Assembly (NCBI GenBank): GCA_003695105.1
Contig: RFIZ01000247.1
Location: 1 to 8,095 of the forward strand
DNA length: 8,095 bases
From: Fidelibacterota bacterium
Lineage (GTDB): Bacteria > Fidelibacterota > Marinisomatia > Marinisomatales > J089
Direction of reading: 5' to 3'
Shown: positions 1 through 6,201 of the stretch, one piece after another
Layout of the letters: the number at the start of each line of letters is the position of its first letter
Position numbering within the stretch: position 1 is the first letter of the stretch
The notes under the pieces: model-generated
Seen by the model: the letters and a program-made list of their open reading frames with translations, nothing else
The model's database searches: none
Told to the model about the DNA's origin: nothing
Translations under genes and position numbers: made by a program

Positions 1-380
1 TCCTCGAACCGCTGAAATTCCTCTTCCTGGGCCGGGGTTTTCTCTCCGATTTGATCCGCTTCGGACAATAAATCGAAAATCCGGTCCAGAATGTAGACCA
101 CTTCCAACGTATCCCCATGATGATCCGCAATCAGAGCGTCGGCCAGATAGACTTTTACGTCCCGGAGCAACATGGGTAAACGGTCCCCTTCCGGTTCGTC
201 CGCTTCCTGATTCCAGGACGGCTCCGGATCCGTCTCCACCAGGGGAGCGGCCACCGGGCGTAACTCCAGGCTGTCCTCCGGTTCCACCGGAGTCAGGGCG
301 GTGGTATCCAACCGGGCCTGGGCCCAGAGGACCCCTCCCAGTAGCAGGGCGATTCCGTATTCCGATAAACGTCTGTGCAT
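1..380 (-). CDS. Exported protein, N-terminal part only (possible lytic transglycosylase)
   Basis: I read this gene directly by reverse-complementing positions 380 to 1; it is open to the window edge, giving about 126 residues of an incomplete protein. It starts with ATG and a good Sec signal peptide: two Arg near the N-terminus, a hydrophobic stretch (residues about 9-20) and a likely cleavage site after Ala-Gln-Ala at residues 20-22. The mature start is acidic and proline-rich (residues about 23-65), typical of a flexible linker. Then comes a predicted helical segment (about 70-126) with the pattern 'YLADALIADHHGDTLEVVYI'. This alanine/acid pattern resembles the N-terminal helical region of some exported lytic murein transglycosylases with LysM repeats, but no catalytic domain lies in the window, so that identity is only a guess. 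The start is 42 bases downstream of the rfaE2 stop, on the same strand, so it probably belongs to the same operon. No clear ribosome binding site was seen. Confidence 0.7.
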   Translation of the reverse strand, partial: MHRRLSEYGIALLLGGVLWAQARLDTTALTPVEPEDSLELRPVAAPLVETDPEPSWNQEADEPEGDRLPMLLRDVKVYLADALIADHHGDTLEVVYILDRIFDLLSEADQIGEKTPAQEEEFQRFE

Positions 381-422
381 TCGATACTTAGTGAAATTGA
401 CCGGCGAAATTAGAGGGAGGGC

Positions 423-911
423 TCAGGGAGTGTCAAGGGAATTCCCCCCGGCATTTTTCAGTCGTTGCAAGAGGGCTGTCGTGCTGTACCCCGGAACCAG
501 GGGGACGATCACGACCCGGCCGCCGCGGGCTTCCACCTCGGTCCGGCCTACCACCTGGTCCGGTGAATAGTCCCCGCCTTTCACCAGAATATCCGGCCCC
601 AGACGGGCAATCAGGGACCGGGGAGTGAGTTCGGAAAACACCACCACCAGATCCACCGGTTTGAGTCCGTCCAACAACCGGGCCCGGTCTTTTTCGGGAA
701 TCAGGGGACGTTCCGGTCCTTTCAACCGGCGCACGGATGTATCGCTGTTGACCCCCACCACCAAATGATCTCCCAGGTCCCGCGCCGCTTCCAGCAGGGC
801 CAGGTGTCCCGGATGCAACAAATCGAAACACCCGTTGGTAAAAACGACCCGGTCGCCGGCACCCTGCCAGTCCCGGATTTGGTTTCGGGCCTGATCAGGC
901 GTGAGGATCAT
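423..911 (-). CDS. rfaE2: D-glycero-beta-D-manno-heptose 1-phosphate adenylyltransferase, stand-alone
   Basis: This 162-residue protein is a nucleotidyltransferase of the RfaE domain II (HldE C-terminal) type, which uses ATP to convert heptose 1-phosphate to ADP-heptose, the donor for lipopolysaccharide inner core or other heptose-bearing glycans. It acts in the cytoplasm. Diagnostic elements are FTNGCFDLLHPGH (residues 24-36) with the HxGH nucleotide-binding signature His33-His36, VGVNSD (52-57), the 'GPERPLI' segment (65-71), LVKGGDY (109-115), GRTEVEARGG (122-131) and the C-terminal YSTT (142-145). The length equals a single adenylyltransferase domain: the sugar kinase domain fused to it in E. 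coli HldE is absent, so the kinase must be encoded elsewhere. Its ATG lies inside the end of the DUF2851 gene (17-base overlap) and has no obvious Shine-Dalgarno sequence, which suggests translational coupling. A related cytidylyltransferase with another substrate cannot be fully excluded, but the motifs fit RfaE2 well. Confidence 0.93.
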   Translation of the reverse strand: MILTPDQARNQIRDWQGAGDRVVFTNGCFDLLHPGHLALLEAARDLGDHLVVGVNSDTSVRRLKGPERPLIPEKDRARLLDGLKPVDLVVVFSELTPRSLIARLGPDILVKGGDYSPDQVVGRTEVEARGGRVVIVPLVPGYSTTALLQRLKNAGGNSLDTP

Positions 912-1968
912 GCCAACTCAAAAATAAGGGACAGCCGGTACAGGATCCCCGGGAACAATAACGTCCCTGAAGCAACAGACCTCCCTGGGCCAGGGGAAAG
1001 TGCCGCAACCGGGCTCCGGCGCCTGGCCAGCGTCGTACCAGTCTTCCATAGGGTGAGTGCAGTCGCAACCCGTCCCAGGCCCGCCGGAAGGCGTCCGCCT
1101 CTGCCCATTTCCCGGCGCGGAGAGCCTGCGCCGCCCCCCAGGGGTACCAGACATTGCCCCGGGCCTCCGTCAGGTAGGCGGTGGTCTTTGGAAAGCGACA
1201 GACCTGCTCCACTTGTTCCAGAGTGATCTTCTCCGGTGCCCGGGTCAGGGCCTGAACCTGACGACCGATCCAGGTGAGCCAGTCCAGTCGTTTCTCCGGC
1301 CAGGCCGCGGGACGAATGCCGCAATGCCTCCAGGGAAGCTGCAGCCGCCGGGCCCGAGCCGGCAACCGGTCCGGATCCACCTTCTGGATTCCCCTGCCGG
1401 CCGTCAATCGCCGGCCACAGTGAACCCACAGGGATTCGTTACCGCCTTTTCCCAGGAGGCGAAGCAATTCCAGCCACAGACGGTCGGCCGATACAGGTTG
1501 AAACCAGAAGTGAACCCGTTGCCGCCAGCGTTCCCGACCCCACCGATCCAGGAGGATCAACCACTGGGGCGAGGAAGCCGGAACGGGACAGGCACCCCTA
1601 TCAGGCTGGGCTGCCGCCAGCACCACCGTGGGCAGGTGGGGGCCCTTCCTTCCCGGCCGCATCACCACATGCAATATCACCCGCCGGTACCGGGGATCCC
1701 GGTCGTGACCGTGATCAAACCAGTCCCGCGGTCGCAGATGGAATTCCACGTCCCCCGTTTGCATGTGTCCACCCAACCAGACCCGGGCCCCCCGGATGTC
1801 GGGTCCGGCATTCCGGTTGGGTGTTCCCGGTTGGAGCAGTAACAGGTCATCTCCCTGGAGTGTACGCAAAATTTTTCCCGGGGGTAGGTGCAGCCAGGTG
1901 CGGACCAGATCCGTTTCCGGCGGCGGTTCCCGAACCGCCAGGGGCGGGGACAGGAACTCAGGCGGCAC
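895..1968 (-). CDS. DUF2851 family protein of unknown function
   Basis: The 357-residue protein matches the DUF2851 family as I know it: a conserved N-terminal core with NRNAGPD (residues 51-57), GDVEFH (72-77), RDWFDHGHDRDPRY (81-94) and VILHVV (97-102), and a C-terminal cysteine cluster, Tyr337-Cys338 followed by Cys343 and Cys346. The length is slightly below what I expect for the family. It has no signal peptide or membrane segment, so it is probably cytoplasmic. Function is unknown. The spaced Asp57, Glu75 and His77 recall a nuclease-like PD-(D/E)xK arrangement with His in place of Lys, and the Cys cluster could bind a metal, but both ideas are inference. The start is GTG. An in-frame stop lies at 1990-1992 and the next Met is residue 69, so this start is nearly forced; a GGGAG ribosome binding site lies 7 bases upstream. 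It overlaps the end of the acyltransferase gene by 11 bases and the start of rfaE2 by 17, so it is sandwiched between envelope-synthesis genes. Confidence 0.85.
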   Translation of the reverse strand: MPPEFLSPPLAVREPPPETDLVRTWLHLPPGKILRTLQGDDLLLLQPGTPNRNAGPDIRGARVWLGGHMQTGDVEFHLRPRDWFDHGHDRDPRYRRVILHVVMRPGRKGPHLPTVVLAAAQPDRGACPVPASSPQWLILLDRWGRERWRQRVHFWFQPVSADRLWLELLRLLGKGGNESLWVHCGRRLTAGRGIQKVDPDRLPARARRLQLPWRHCGIRPAAWPEKRLDWLTWIGRQVQALTRAPEKITLEQVEQVCRFPKTTAYLTEARGNVWYPWGAAQALRAGKWAEADAFRRAWDGLRLHSPYGRLVRRWPGAGARLRHFPLAQGGLLLQGRYCSRGSCTGCPLFLSWHDPHA

Positions 1969-2680
1969 GCTGCCGCTCCCAGGCGGTTTTCATGTCCACC
2001 ACCTGCTGACGCAGGGATTCCGCCACCCGTTTCCGGTCACCGTAGGTCAGGCGGGTCGTGTCGATGGGGGCGCCCACCCGCAATTCCACCCGAGCCGGGT
2101 GCAATTCCCAGCGTCCTTTTTGGGCCACCTGCGAGGTGCCGCAGACGGCCACCGGTACCAGGGGCAATCCCGCCTCCAGGGCCAGGACGATCCCTCCCCG
2201 TTTGAATTCATGGACCTTTCCGTCCAAAGAACGGGTGCCTTCCGGAAAGACCAGGACCGACCGGGGATTCCGCTCCAGACTTTCTTTGGCCCGCTGCAGA
2301 GCCGCCACCGCCTGTTCATGGTTGCGACGGTCGATGAACACGTGCCGCGCCAGGATCATGGCCCAGCCGAAAAAGGGAATTTTCCGCAATTCGATCTTGG
2401 AGATCGGCGCCAGCTGGTAGGGCAGGCCGGCAAAGGCCAGGGGAATATCGAAGGCCGATTCGTGGTTGCAGGCAAATACATAATGTCCCTGGCGGTTCAG
2501 TTGATCCAAACCCCGGACCGTATAGCGCACTCCCGCCGCCCGGAGTATGATCCGGGACCAGAGGCGGGCGATCCAGCCGAAAAAGCGGCCCCGCCACTCG
2601 AACAGGGACACGACCATTCCCACCAGACTCAACAGGACCGTCCACACCCCCAGGTTGAGCAATACCCAGATCAGTCGCAT
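1958..2680 (-). CDS. plsC: 1-acyl-sn-glycerol-3-phosphate acyltransferase (PlsC family)
   Basis: The 240-residue protein is a glycerolipid acyltransferase that should transfer an acyl chain to lysophosphatidic acid, giving phosphatidic acid at the inner face of the cytoplasmic membrane. An N-terminal hydrophobic segment (residues about 3-26) anchors it. All four family motifs are visible: NHESAFD (72-78) with the catalytic His73 and Asp78 spaced as HX4D, FIDRR (115-119), FPEGTR (145-150) which binds the glycerol phosphate, and the VPVAV segment (175-179). Length is normal for the family. The ATG overlaps the end of serS by 10 bases and has no convincing ribosome binding site of its own, so it is probably translated by coupling to serS. 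Related members acylate other acceptors such as ornithine lipids, so the exact acceptor is inferred from the family, not proven. Confidence 0.92.
   Translation of the reverse strand: MRLIWVLLNLGVWTVLLSLVGMVVSLFEWRGRFFGWIARLWSRIILRAAGVRYTVRGLDQLNRQGHYVFACNHESAFDIPLAFAGLPYQLAPISKIELRKIPFFGWAMILARHVFIDRRNHEQAVAALQRAKESLERNPRSVLVFPEGTRSLDGKVHEFKRGGIVLALEAGLPLVPVAVCGTSQVAQKGRWELHPARVELRVGAPIDTTRLTYGDRKRVAESLRQQVVDMKTAWERQRAA
1976..1980 (-). promoter_or_regulatory. Ribosome binding site of the DUF2851 gene
   Basis: On the minus strand GGGAG stands 7 bases before the GTG at 1968. It lies inside the last codons of the acyltransferase gene and supports GTG as the true start. It is one of the few clear Shine-Dalgarno matches in this window. 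Confidence 0.6.
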
Positions 2681-3954
2681 GGAGTCAACAGGCTGGTTCC
2701 CATGTAGGCTTGTAACGGTTCCGGCAACCGGACCCGTCCTTCCGGTGTCTGGTAGGTCTCCAGCAGGGCCACCAGCAGCCGGGGTGTGGCCACGCCTGAT
2801 CCGTTCAGGGTGTGGACGAAATCCACTTTCTTGTCCGCCGCCCGGCGATAACGGATGCGGCCCCGCCGGGCCTGAAAGGCCTCAAAATTGCTGCAGGAAG
2901 ACACTTCCAGCCATTGTCGCTCACCCGGAGCCCAGACTTCCAGATCATAACATTTGGCCGCCGCAAAACTCAAATCGCCGCTGGAGAGAGACACCACCCG
3001 ATAGTGCAGACCCAAAGCCTGGAGGACGGCTTCGGCCTGGGCCGTCAGCGATTCCAGTTCTTCGTAGGAAGTGTCCGGGCGGACGAATTTTACCAGTTCC
3101 ACCTTGTTGAACTGGTGCAGCCGCAGAAACCCCCGGGTCTCCTTCCCGTACGATCCCGCCTCCCGGCGGAAACAGGCAGAATAGGCCACATACCGCAGCG
3201 GCAACTGACTCTCGTCCAGAATTTCATCCCGATGTATGTTCGTGACCGGCACTTCGGCCGTGGGGATCAGGTAGGCCTGATCCCGATCAATGTAATACAT
3301 GTCTTCGGCAAATTTCGGTAACTGACCCGTGGTTTCCATGGCTTCCGGCCGGGTAACGAAGGGCGGGAAGATTTCCGTGAATCCATACCGTTCCCGGTGA
3401 AAATCCAGCATGAAATTGAGGAGCGCCCGTTCCAGCCGGGCTCCGTCACCCGTATAGAGGGGAAAGCCGGAACCGGACATCTTGGCTCCCCGGCGAAAAT
3501 CGAACAGCCCCAGATCTTCACCCAGTTCCAGGTGGTTTTTCAGGGGAAAGTCCGCCGCCAACGGTTCGCCCCAGGTGCGGACCACCACATTATCCGCCTC
3601 GCTTGTGCCCCGGGGGACGGATGCATGGGGGAGGTTGGGTGTGGCCAGGAGGCGGTCCTGCAGTTCCTGCTGCAGCCGCGATTCTTCCTGTTCCAGCTGC
3701 TTGATGTCGCGGGCCACAGCCTGCATGGCCGCGATGGCCTCCTGGGCATCTTTCCCGGCCCGTTTGGCGGCTCCAATGGCTTCGGATGCCCGATTGCGCC
3801 GGGCCCGTAGTTCATTCAGCCGGGTGATGGCCTCCCGGTGCCTGCGGTCCACCTCCAGCAGGGGATCCAGCGACGTGGTGTCTCCCTTGGCTGCCAGACC
3901 GGCCCGGACGGTCTCGCTGTGGGTGCGTACAAAATTCAAGTCTAACACGGTCAT
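2671..3954 (-). CDS. serS: Seryl-tRNA synthetase
   Basis: This class II aminoacyl-tRNA synthetase charges tRNA-Ser with serine in the cytoplasm. From the ATG it is 427 residues, full length for bacteria. An N-terminal antiparallel coiled coil (residues about 32-105, rich in Arg, Glu, Ala and Leu) contacts the long variable arm of tRNA-Ser. The catalytic domain follows with TAEVPVTN (232-239), motif 2 beginning CFRREAGSYGKETRG (261-275), the SSCSNFEAFQARR stretch (352-364), and motif 3 with NGSGVATPR (384-392), which keeps the ATP-binding Arg392. Motif 3 reads ATPR where E. coli has AVGR; as I recall, Thermus SerRS also has ATPR, so this is a natural variant. The true start is probably GTG at 3948: AGGA at 3956-3959 is then 7 bases away, and the protein would begin MLDLNFVR as in most relatives, whereas the ATG at 3954 leaves a 1-base spacer. 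A 58-base gap separates it from the upstream methyltransferase. Confidence 0.97.
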   Translation of the reverse strand: MTVLDLNFVRTHSETVRAGLAAKGDTTSLDPLLEVDRRHREAITRLNELRARRNRASEAIGAAKRAGKDAQEAIAAMQAVARDIKQLEQEESRLQQELQDRLLATPNLPHASVPRGTSEADNVVVRTWGEPLAADFPLKNHLELGEDLGLFDFRRGAKMSGSGFPLYTGDGARLERALLNFMLDFHRERYGFTEIFPPFVTRPEAMETTGQLPKFAEDMYYIDRDQAYLIPTAEVPVTNIHRDEILDESQLPLRYVAYSACFRREAGSYGKETRGFLRLHQFNKVELVKFVRPDTSYEELESLTAQAEAVLQALGLHYRVVSLSSGDLSFAAAKCYDLEVWAPGERQWLEVSSCSNFEAFQARRGRIRYRRAADKKVDFVHTLNGSGVATPRLLVALLETYQTPEGRVRLPEPLQAYMGTSLLTPCD

Positions 3955-3955
3955 T

Positions 3956-3959
3956 TCCT
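3956..3959 (-). promoter_or_regulatory. Ribosome binding site deciding the serS start
   Basis: On the minus strand the sequence reads AGGA, one base before ATG (3954) but 7 bases before the in-frame GTG (3948). Normal Shine-Dalgarno spacing favours GTG, which also gives the usual SerRS N-terminus. Confidence 0.5.
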
Positions 3960-4012
3960 GTCAGCTAAGGTCAGGAAACTATGGCTCTTTTCCGGGGTTT
4001 TCCAACCGGCAT

Positions 4013-4591
4013 CTATCGGGAGGTCAACCGATAGTAACCCAACTGCACCCCGGTGACAGCCCGCCGGAACCGCACCTCCTCCACCTGAAATCCCAGAGCC
4101 TGGAACCGGGTCATCCACTGGCGATGACTGGCCTGGGCCTGAGGGGGGCGCCGAAATTCCAGGTTCAGGATCCGGTCCACGGCGCGGGTCCAGCGGCGGT
4201 TCCAGGGGGAAGAAATGAGATCCTCTACCACGATGACCTGCCGGCCCACCCGCCGGCATTCCCTAGCCAGCGTGAGGGGCCGGGTACAGTGATGCAAAAC
4301 GGTGAGCAGCACCACCGTATCAAAGGTATGGTCCGGGAAAGGGATTCGGACTCCGTCATAGACCAGTGCCGGAATGTCCGGGAAGAGCAGCTCCGGGCGC
4401 ACGTCCATCGCCACCACCGAATTCTGAGTCTGAAGGAGAAGGGCTGCAGCCCCGGTTCCGGTCCCCACGTCCAGCAAACGTTCATGCGGCCGGAGCCAGT
4501 CCAGGAAAGGAGCGATGCGCCGGCGGGCCCGTTGCACCTGAGCCGACCGGAGAGGAATCGCGCCGACGGAGAGAAGGAGTGGCCGGATCAT
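4013..4591 (-). CDS. Class I SAM-dependent methyltransferase
   Basis: The 192-residue protein has a Rossmann-type methyltransferase fold of the Methyltransf_11 kind. Motif I LLDVGTGTG (residues 39-47) forms the S-adenosylmethionine-binding glycine loop, Asp63 in VVAMDV is the acidic residue that binds the ribose hydroxyls, the segment YDGVRIPFPDHTFDTVVL (78-95) covers motifs II/III, and VLHHC (98-102) is the post-motif often seen in small-molecule methyltransferases. There is no signal peptide or membrane segment. The acceptor cannot be read from the sequence. It begins 2 bases after the stop of the polysaccharide-priming transferase, so the two are almost certainly co-transcribed. Possible acceptors are a sugar of the surface polymer, a quinone or a lipid, the first being favoured only by position. 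The stop is TAG; no strong ribosome binding site is seen, consistent with coupling to the gene before it. Confidence 0.85.
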   Translation of the reverse strand: MIRPLLLSVGAIPLRSAQVQRARRRIAPFLDWLRPHERLLDVGTGTGAAALLLQTQNSVVAMDVRPELLFPDIPALVYDGVRIPFPDHTFDTVVLLTVLHHCTRPLTLARECRRVGRQVIVVEDLISSPWNRRWTRAVDRILNLEFRRPPQAQASHRQWMTRFQALGFQVEEVRFRRAVTGVQLGYYRLTSR

Positions 4592-4593
4592 TC

Positions 4594-5997
4594 TTACCGG
4601 CCGCGACCGGTAATCATGACCCAGACCGTGCTTACCAGGATTTTCAGATCCAGATTCAGACTGATATTTTCCAAATAATAAAAATCATATTTCAGTTTCT
4701 GGCGTACGTCGGTGATATTGCGGTCGTAGGGATGTTTGATCTGAGCCCAACCGGTGATGCCGGGCCGCACCCGTAACCGACGGGCATAAAAGGGAAATTC
4801 CTGCATCAGCTTTTCCACGAAATAGGGTCGTTCCGGCCGGGGTCCCACCAGACTCATGTCTCCTTTGACTACGTTCCACAGCTGGGGCAATTCATCCAGG
4901 CGAAACCGCCGCAGGATCCGACCCACCTTGGTGATCCGGGGATCGTCCTCCTCCGACCAGACCGGGCCGGTAAGTTGCTCGGCATCCTTCACCATGGAAC
5001 GGAATTTGTAAATCGTGAACGGGCTTCCCCGGCGCCCCACCCGGACCTGGCGGTAAAGGACAGGTCCCGGAGAATCCAGTTTCACCGCCGCCGCCACCAC
5101 CAGAGCCAACGGCAGAGCTACCAGACCCAGGGGCAAGGCGATGATCAAATCCAGAATCCGCTTGAATCGCTGTAAATACCAGGATTCCAGATTCATGTTG
5201 ACTTCCAGCAGCGGCAGGCCCACAATCTGTTCTGTCCGGGCCAGCCCGCTGATCACATCATAGAGCCCGGGGACGATTTTCACCGTTACCGGACTGCCAT
5301 TGATCCCGGCGATCACATTCATCAATCGTTGCGTGTCCGGTTTATCCAGGGCCAGCACCACGTCGGAGATGTGGTGCTGTTGCAAAATGTGCTGTAAGTC
5401 CGGTTCGGAACCCAGGACCGGCAAGGGAGGCGGCTCTCCCGGTTCCGGATCATCGGCCGCCTGGATAAATCCCACCAGGTCGTAGCCCTGAATATATTGC
5501 TGGGACATGGTTTCGGCAGCCTGATACCCCCGGGGATTGCAGCCGATAATGACCGTATGTTCCCGTCCCACGCCTCGTTTCAACAGAGCTTTCTGGGTGG
5601 TGCGAACCACCATGCGGAACAGCAGCAACGCGGCCGTAAACCAGAACCAGTATCGAAACAGAGCCGGAGGCGGAAACGGAGTCTGGACCACGGTCAGGGA
5701 CTGGAGCAAAATGATCAGCGCCACCACCGAAAAAGTGATTTTCAGGATGGTTTCGAACTCGATCACCCGGGAGGTGGTGAATTCACCCCGGTAGAGATTG
5801 CCCAATAAAAACAGACCGATCCAAAGAAATTCCAGACTGGCATACCACAACCAGACCGACGCATTGGTCGCCAGGAGATAGGGCGCAAATACGGAATCAA
5901 AGGCCAGCCAGCCTGCCAACAGATCCAGGCCCAGCAGGCACCAGCCCGTGATCCATTTCGGTAATCGATTGGGAAGATTGGGAATGTATTCAGTCAT
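4594..5997 (-). CDS. Exopolysaccharide polyprenyl-phosphate sugar-1-phosphate transferase
   Basis: This 467-residue membrane enzyme transfers a sugar 1-phosphate from a nucleotide sugar to undecaprenyl phosphate, the first membrane step of exopolysaccharide, capsule or O-antigen assembly. It has the full WbaP/WcaJ-type layout: four N-terminal hydrophobic segments (about 15-36, 46-68, 84-104, 112-132), a central Rossmann-like CoA_binding_3 domain (about 145-265) with IIGCNPRG (150-157), and the C-terminal bacterial sugar transferase domain. In the last I see the reentrant membrane helix (about 281-305), the SPGPVLYRQVRVG stretch (309-321), YKFRSM (330-335), the catalytic Asp368-Glu369 pair in LDELPQLWN, GDMSLVGPRPERP (379-391) and RPGITGWAQI (411-420). 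Glucose, galactose and other hexose phosphates are used by relatives, so the sugar is not predictable here. It is the first gene of the minus-strand run, starting opposite the Wzi-like gene. Its ribosome binding site is weak. Confidence 0.95.
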   Translation of the reverse strand: MTEYIPNLPNRLPKWITGWCLLGLDLLAGWLAFDSVFAPYLLATNASVWLWYASLEFLWIGLFLLGNLYRGEFTTSRVIEFETILKITFSVVALIILLQSLTVVQTPFPPPALFRYWFWFTAALLLFRMVVRTTQKALLKRGVGREHTVIIGCNPRGYQAAETMSQQYIQGYDLVGFIQAADDPEPGEPPPLPVLGSEPDLQHILQQHHISDVVLALDKPDTQRLMNVIAGINGSPVTVKIVPGLYDVISGLARTEQIVGLPLLEVNMNLESWYLQRFKRILDLIIALPLGLVALPLALVVAAAVKLDSPGPVLYRQVRVGRRGSPFTIYKFRSMVKDAEQLTGPVWSEEDDPRITKVGRILRRFRLDELPQLWNVVKGDMSLVGPRPERPYFVEKLMQEFPFYARRLRVRPGITGWAQIKHPYDRNITDVRQKLKYDFYYLENISLNLDLKILVSTVWVMITGRGR

Positions 5998-6061
5998 GAC
6001 GCACCCACGGAGGATACACGGATTTGGGAATAACGCGCCGTGCGGTGGGTCACGTATGACC

Positions 6062-6129
6062 GATCGCTGAACACTTTTTGCATCTGATTCCTTACAGAAA
6101 GGGTTTAGGGCAAAAAACTGTTAGCGATC
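6062..6129. repeat. Imperfect inverted repeat, 20-base arms
   Basis: The left arm (6062-6081) starts GATCGCT and ends TTTTTGC; the right arm (6110-6129) is its near reverse complement, starting GCAAAAA and ending AGCGATC. Outer and inner 7-base blocks match exactly, and a central AACA/TGTT block pairs if one base bulges on each side, giving about 18 pairs over a 28-base loop. It could be an operator for a dimeric regulator or a stem in the leader RNA. It is not a simple terminator, because the T-run lies inside the stem. Confidence 0.55.
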
Positions 6130-6151
6130 TTGTGCGGCAGGCTCCTTTATT

Positions 6152-6180
6152 TTGTCATAAATTTACAGCCCCGTTCTACA
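6152..6180 (+). promoter_or_regulatory. Weak candidate promoter for the Wzi-like gene
   Basis: TTGTCA (6152-6157, five of six bases matching TTGACA) is followed after 17 bases by TCTACA (6175-6180), which matches only three of six bases of TATAAT. A transcript starting near 6187 would fit the TTG start at 6202 and exclude the upstream TTG at 6130. The match is poor and could be chance. Confidence 0.2.
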
Positions 6181-6201
6181 GAAAGCAAGTTACGGACATC
6201 A

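Larger units (their letters stand above)
5998..6201. other. Divergent intergenic region
   Basis: This stretch separates the minus-strand polysaccharide-priming gene from the plus-strand Wzi-like gene and should carry promoters for both. The part from about 6070 to 6200 is more AT-rich than the neighbouring coding sequence. It contains an inverted repeat (6062-6129) and a weak sigma-70-like candidate for the plus strand. I could not find a convincing -35/-10 pair for the minus-strand genes. No RNA gene or small coding frame with a good start was seen. Confidence 0.6.

Noticed and set aside
384..392. Motif 3 variant of SerRS (ATPR, residues 388-391 of the protein) as a possible antibiotic-resistance change
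   Set aside because: The catalytic Arg is kept and the same variant occurs, as I recall, in Thermus SerRS, so it looks like ordinary family variation. The coordinates given here are protein residues 384-392, not bases.
1763..2707. Plus-strand open frame (314 codons) opposite plsC and DUF2851
   Set aside because: Antisense to two genes with clear motifs; its product is rich in Pro, Gly, Gln and His and has no recognisable domain.
1894..3584. Short direct repeat CAGGTGCGGACCA near 1895 and 3572
   Set aside because: A single 13-base match inside two unrelated coding regions with similar codon use; not part of a repeat family in this window.
3981..4012. Possible hairpin between the methyltransferase and serS genes
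   Set aside because: Only a short GGTT/AACC stem with a bulge, and no T-run follows on the minus strand, so it is not a convincing terminator.
3482..4678. Long plus-strand open frame (398 codons) opposite serS and the methyltransferase gene
   Set aside because: It runs antisense to two strongly recognised genes, spans their junction, is low-complexity in Ser/Arg/Pro and resembles no family; it is a by-product of GC-rich codon use.
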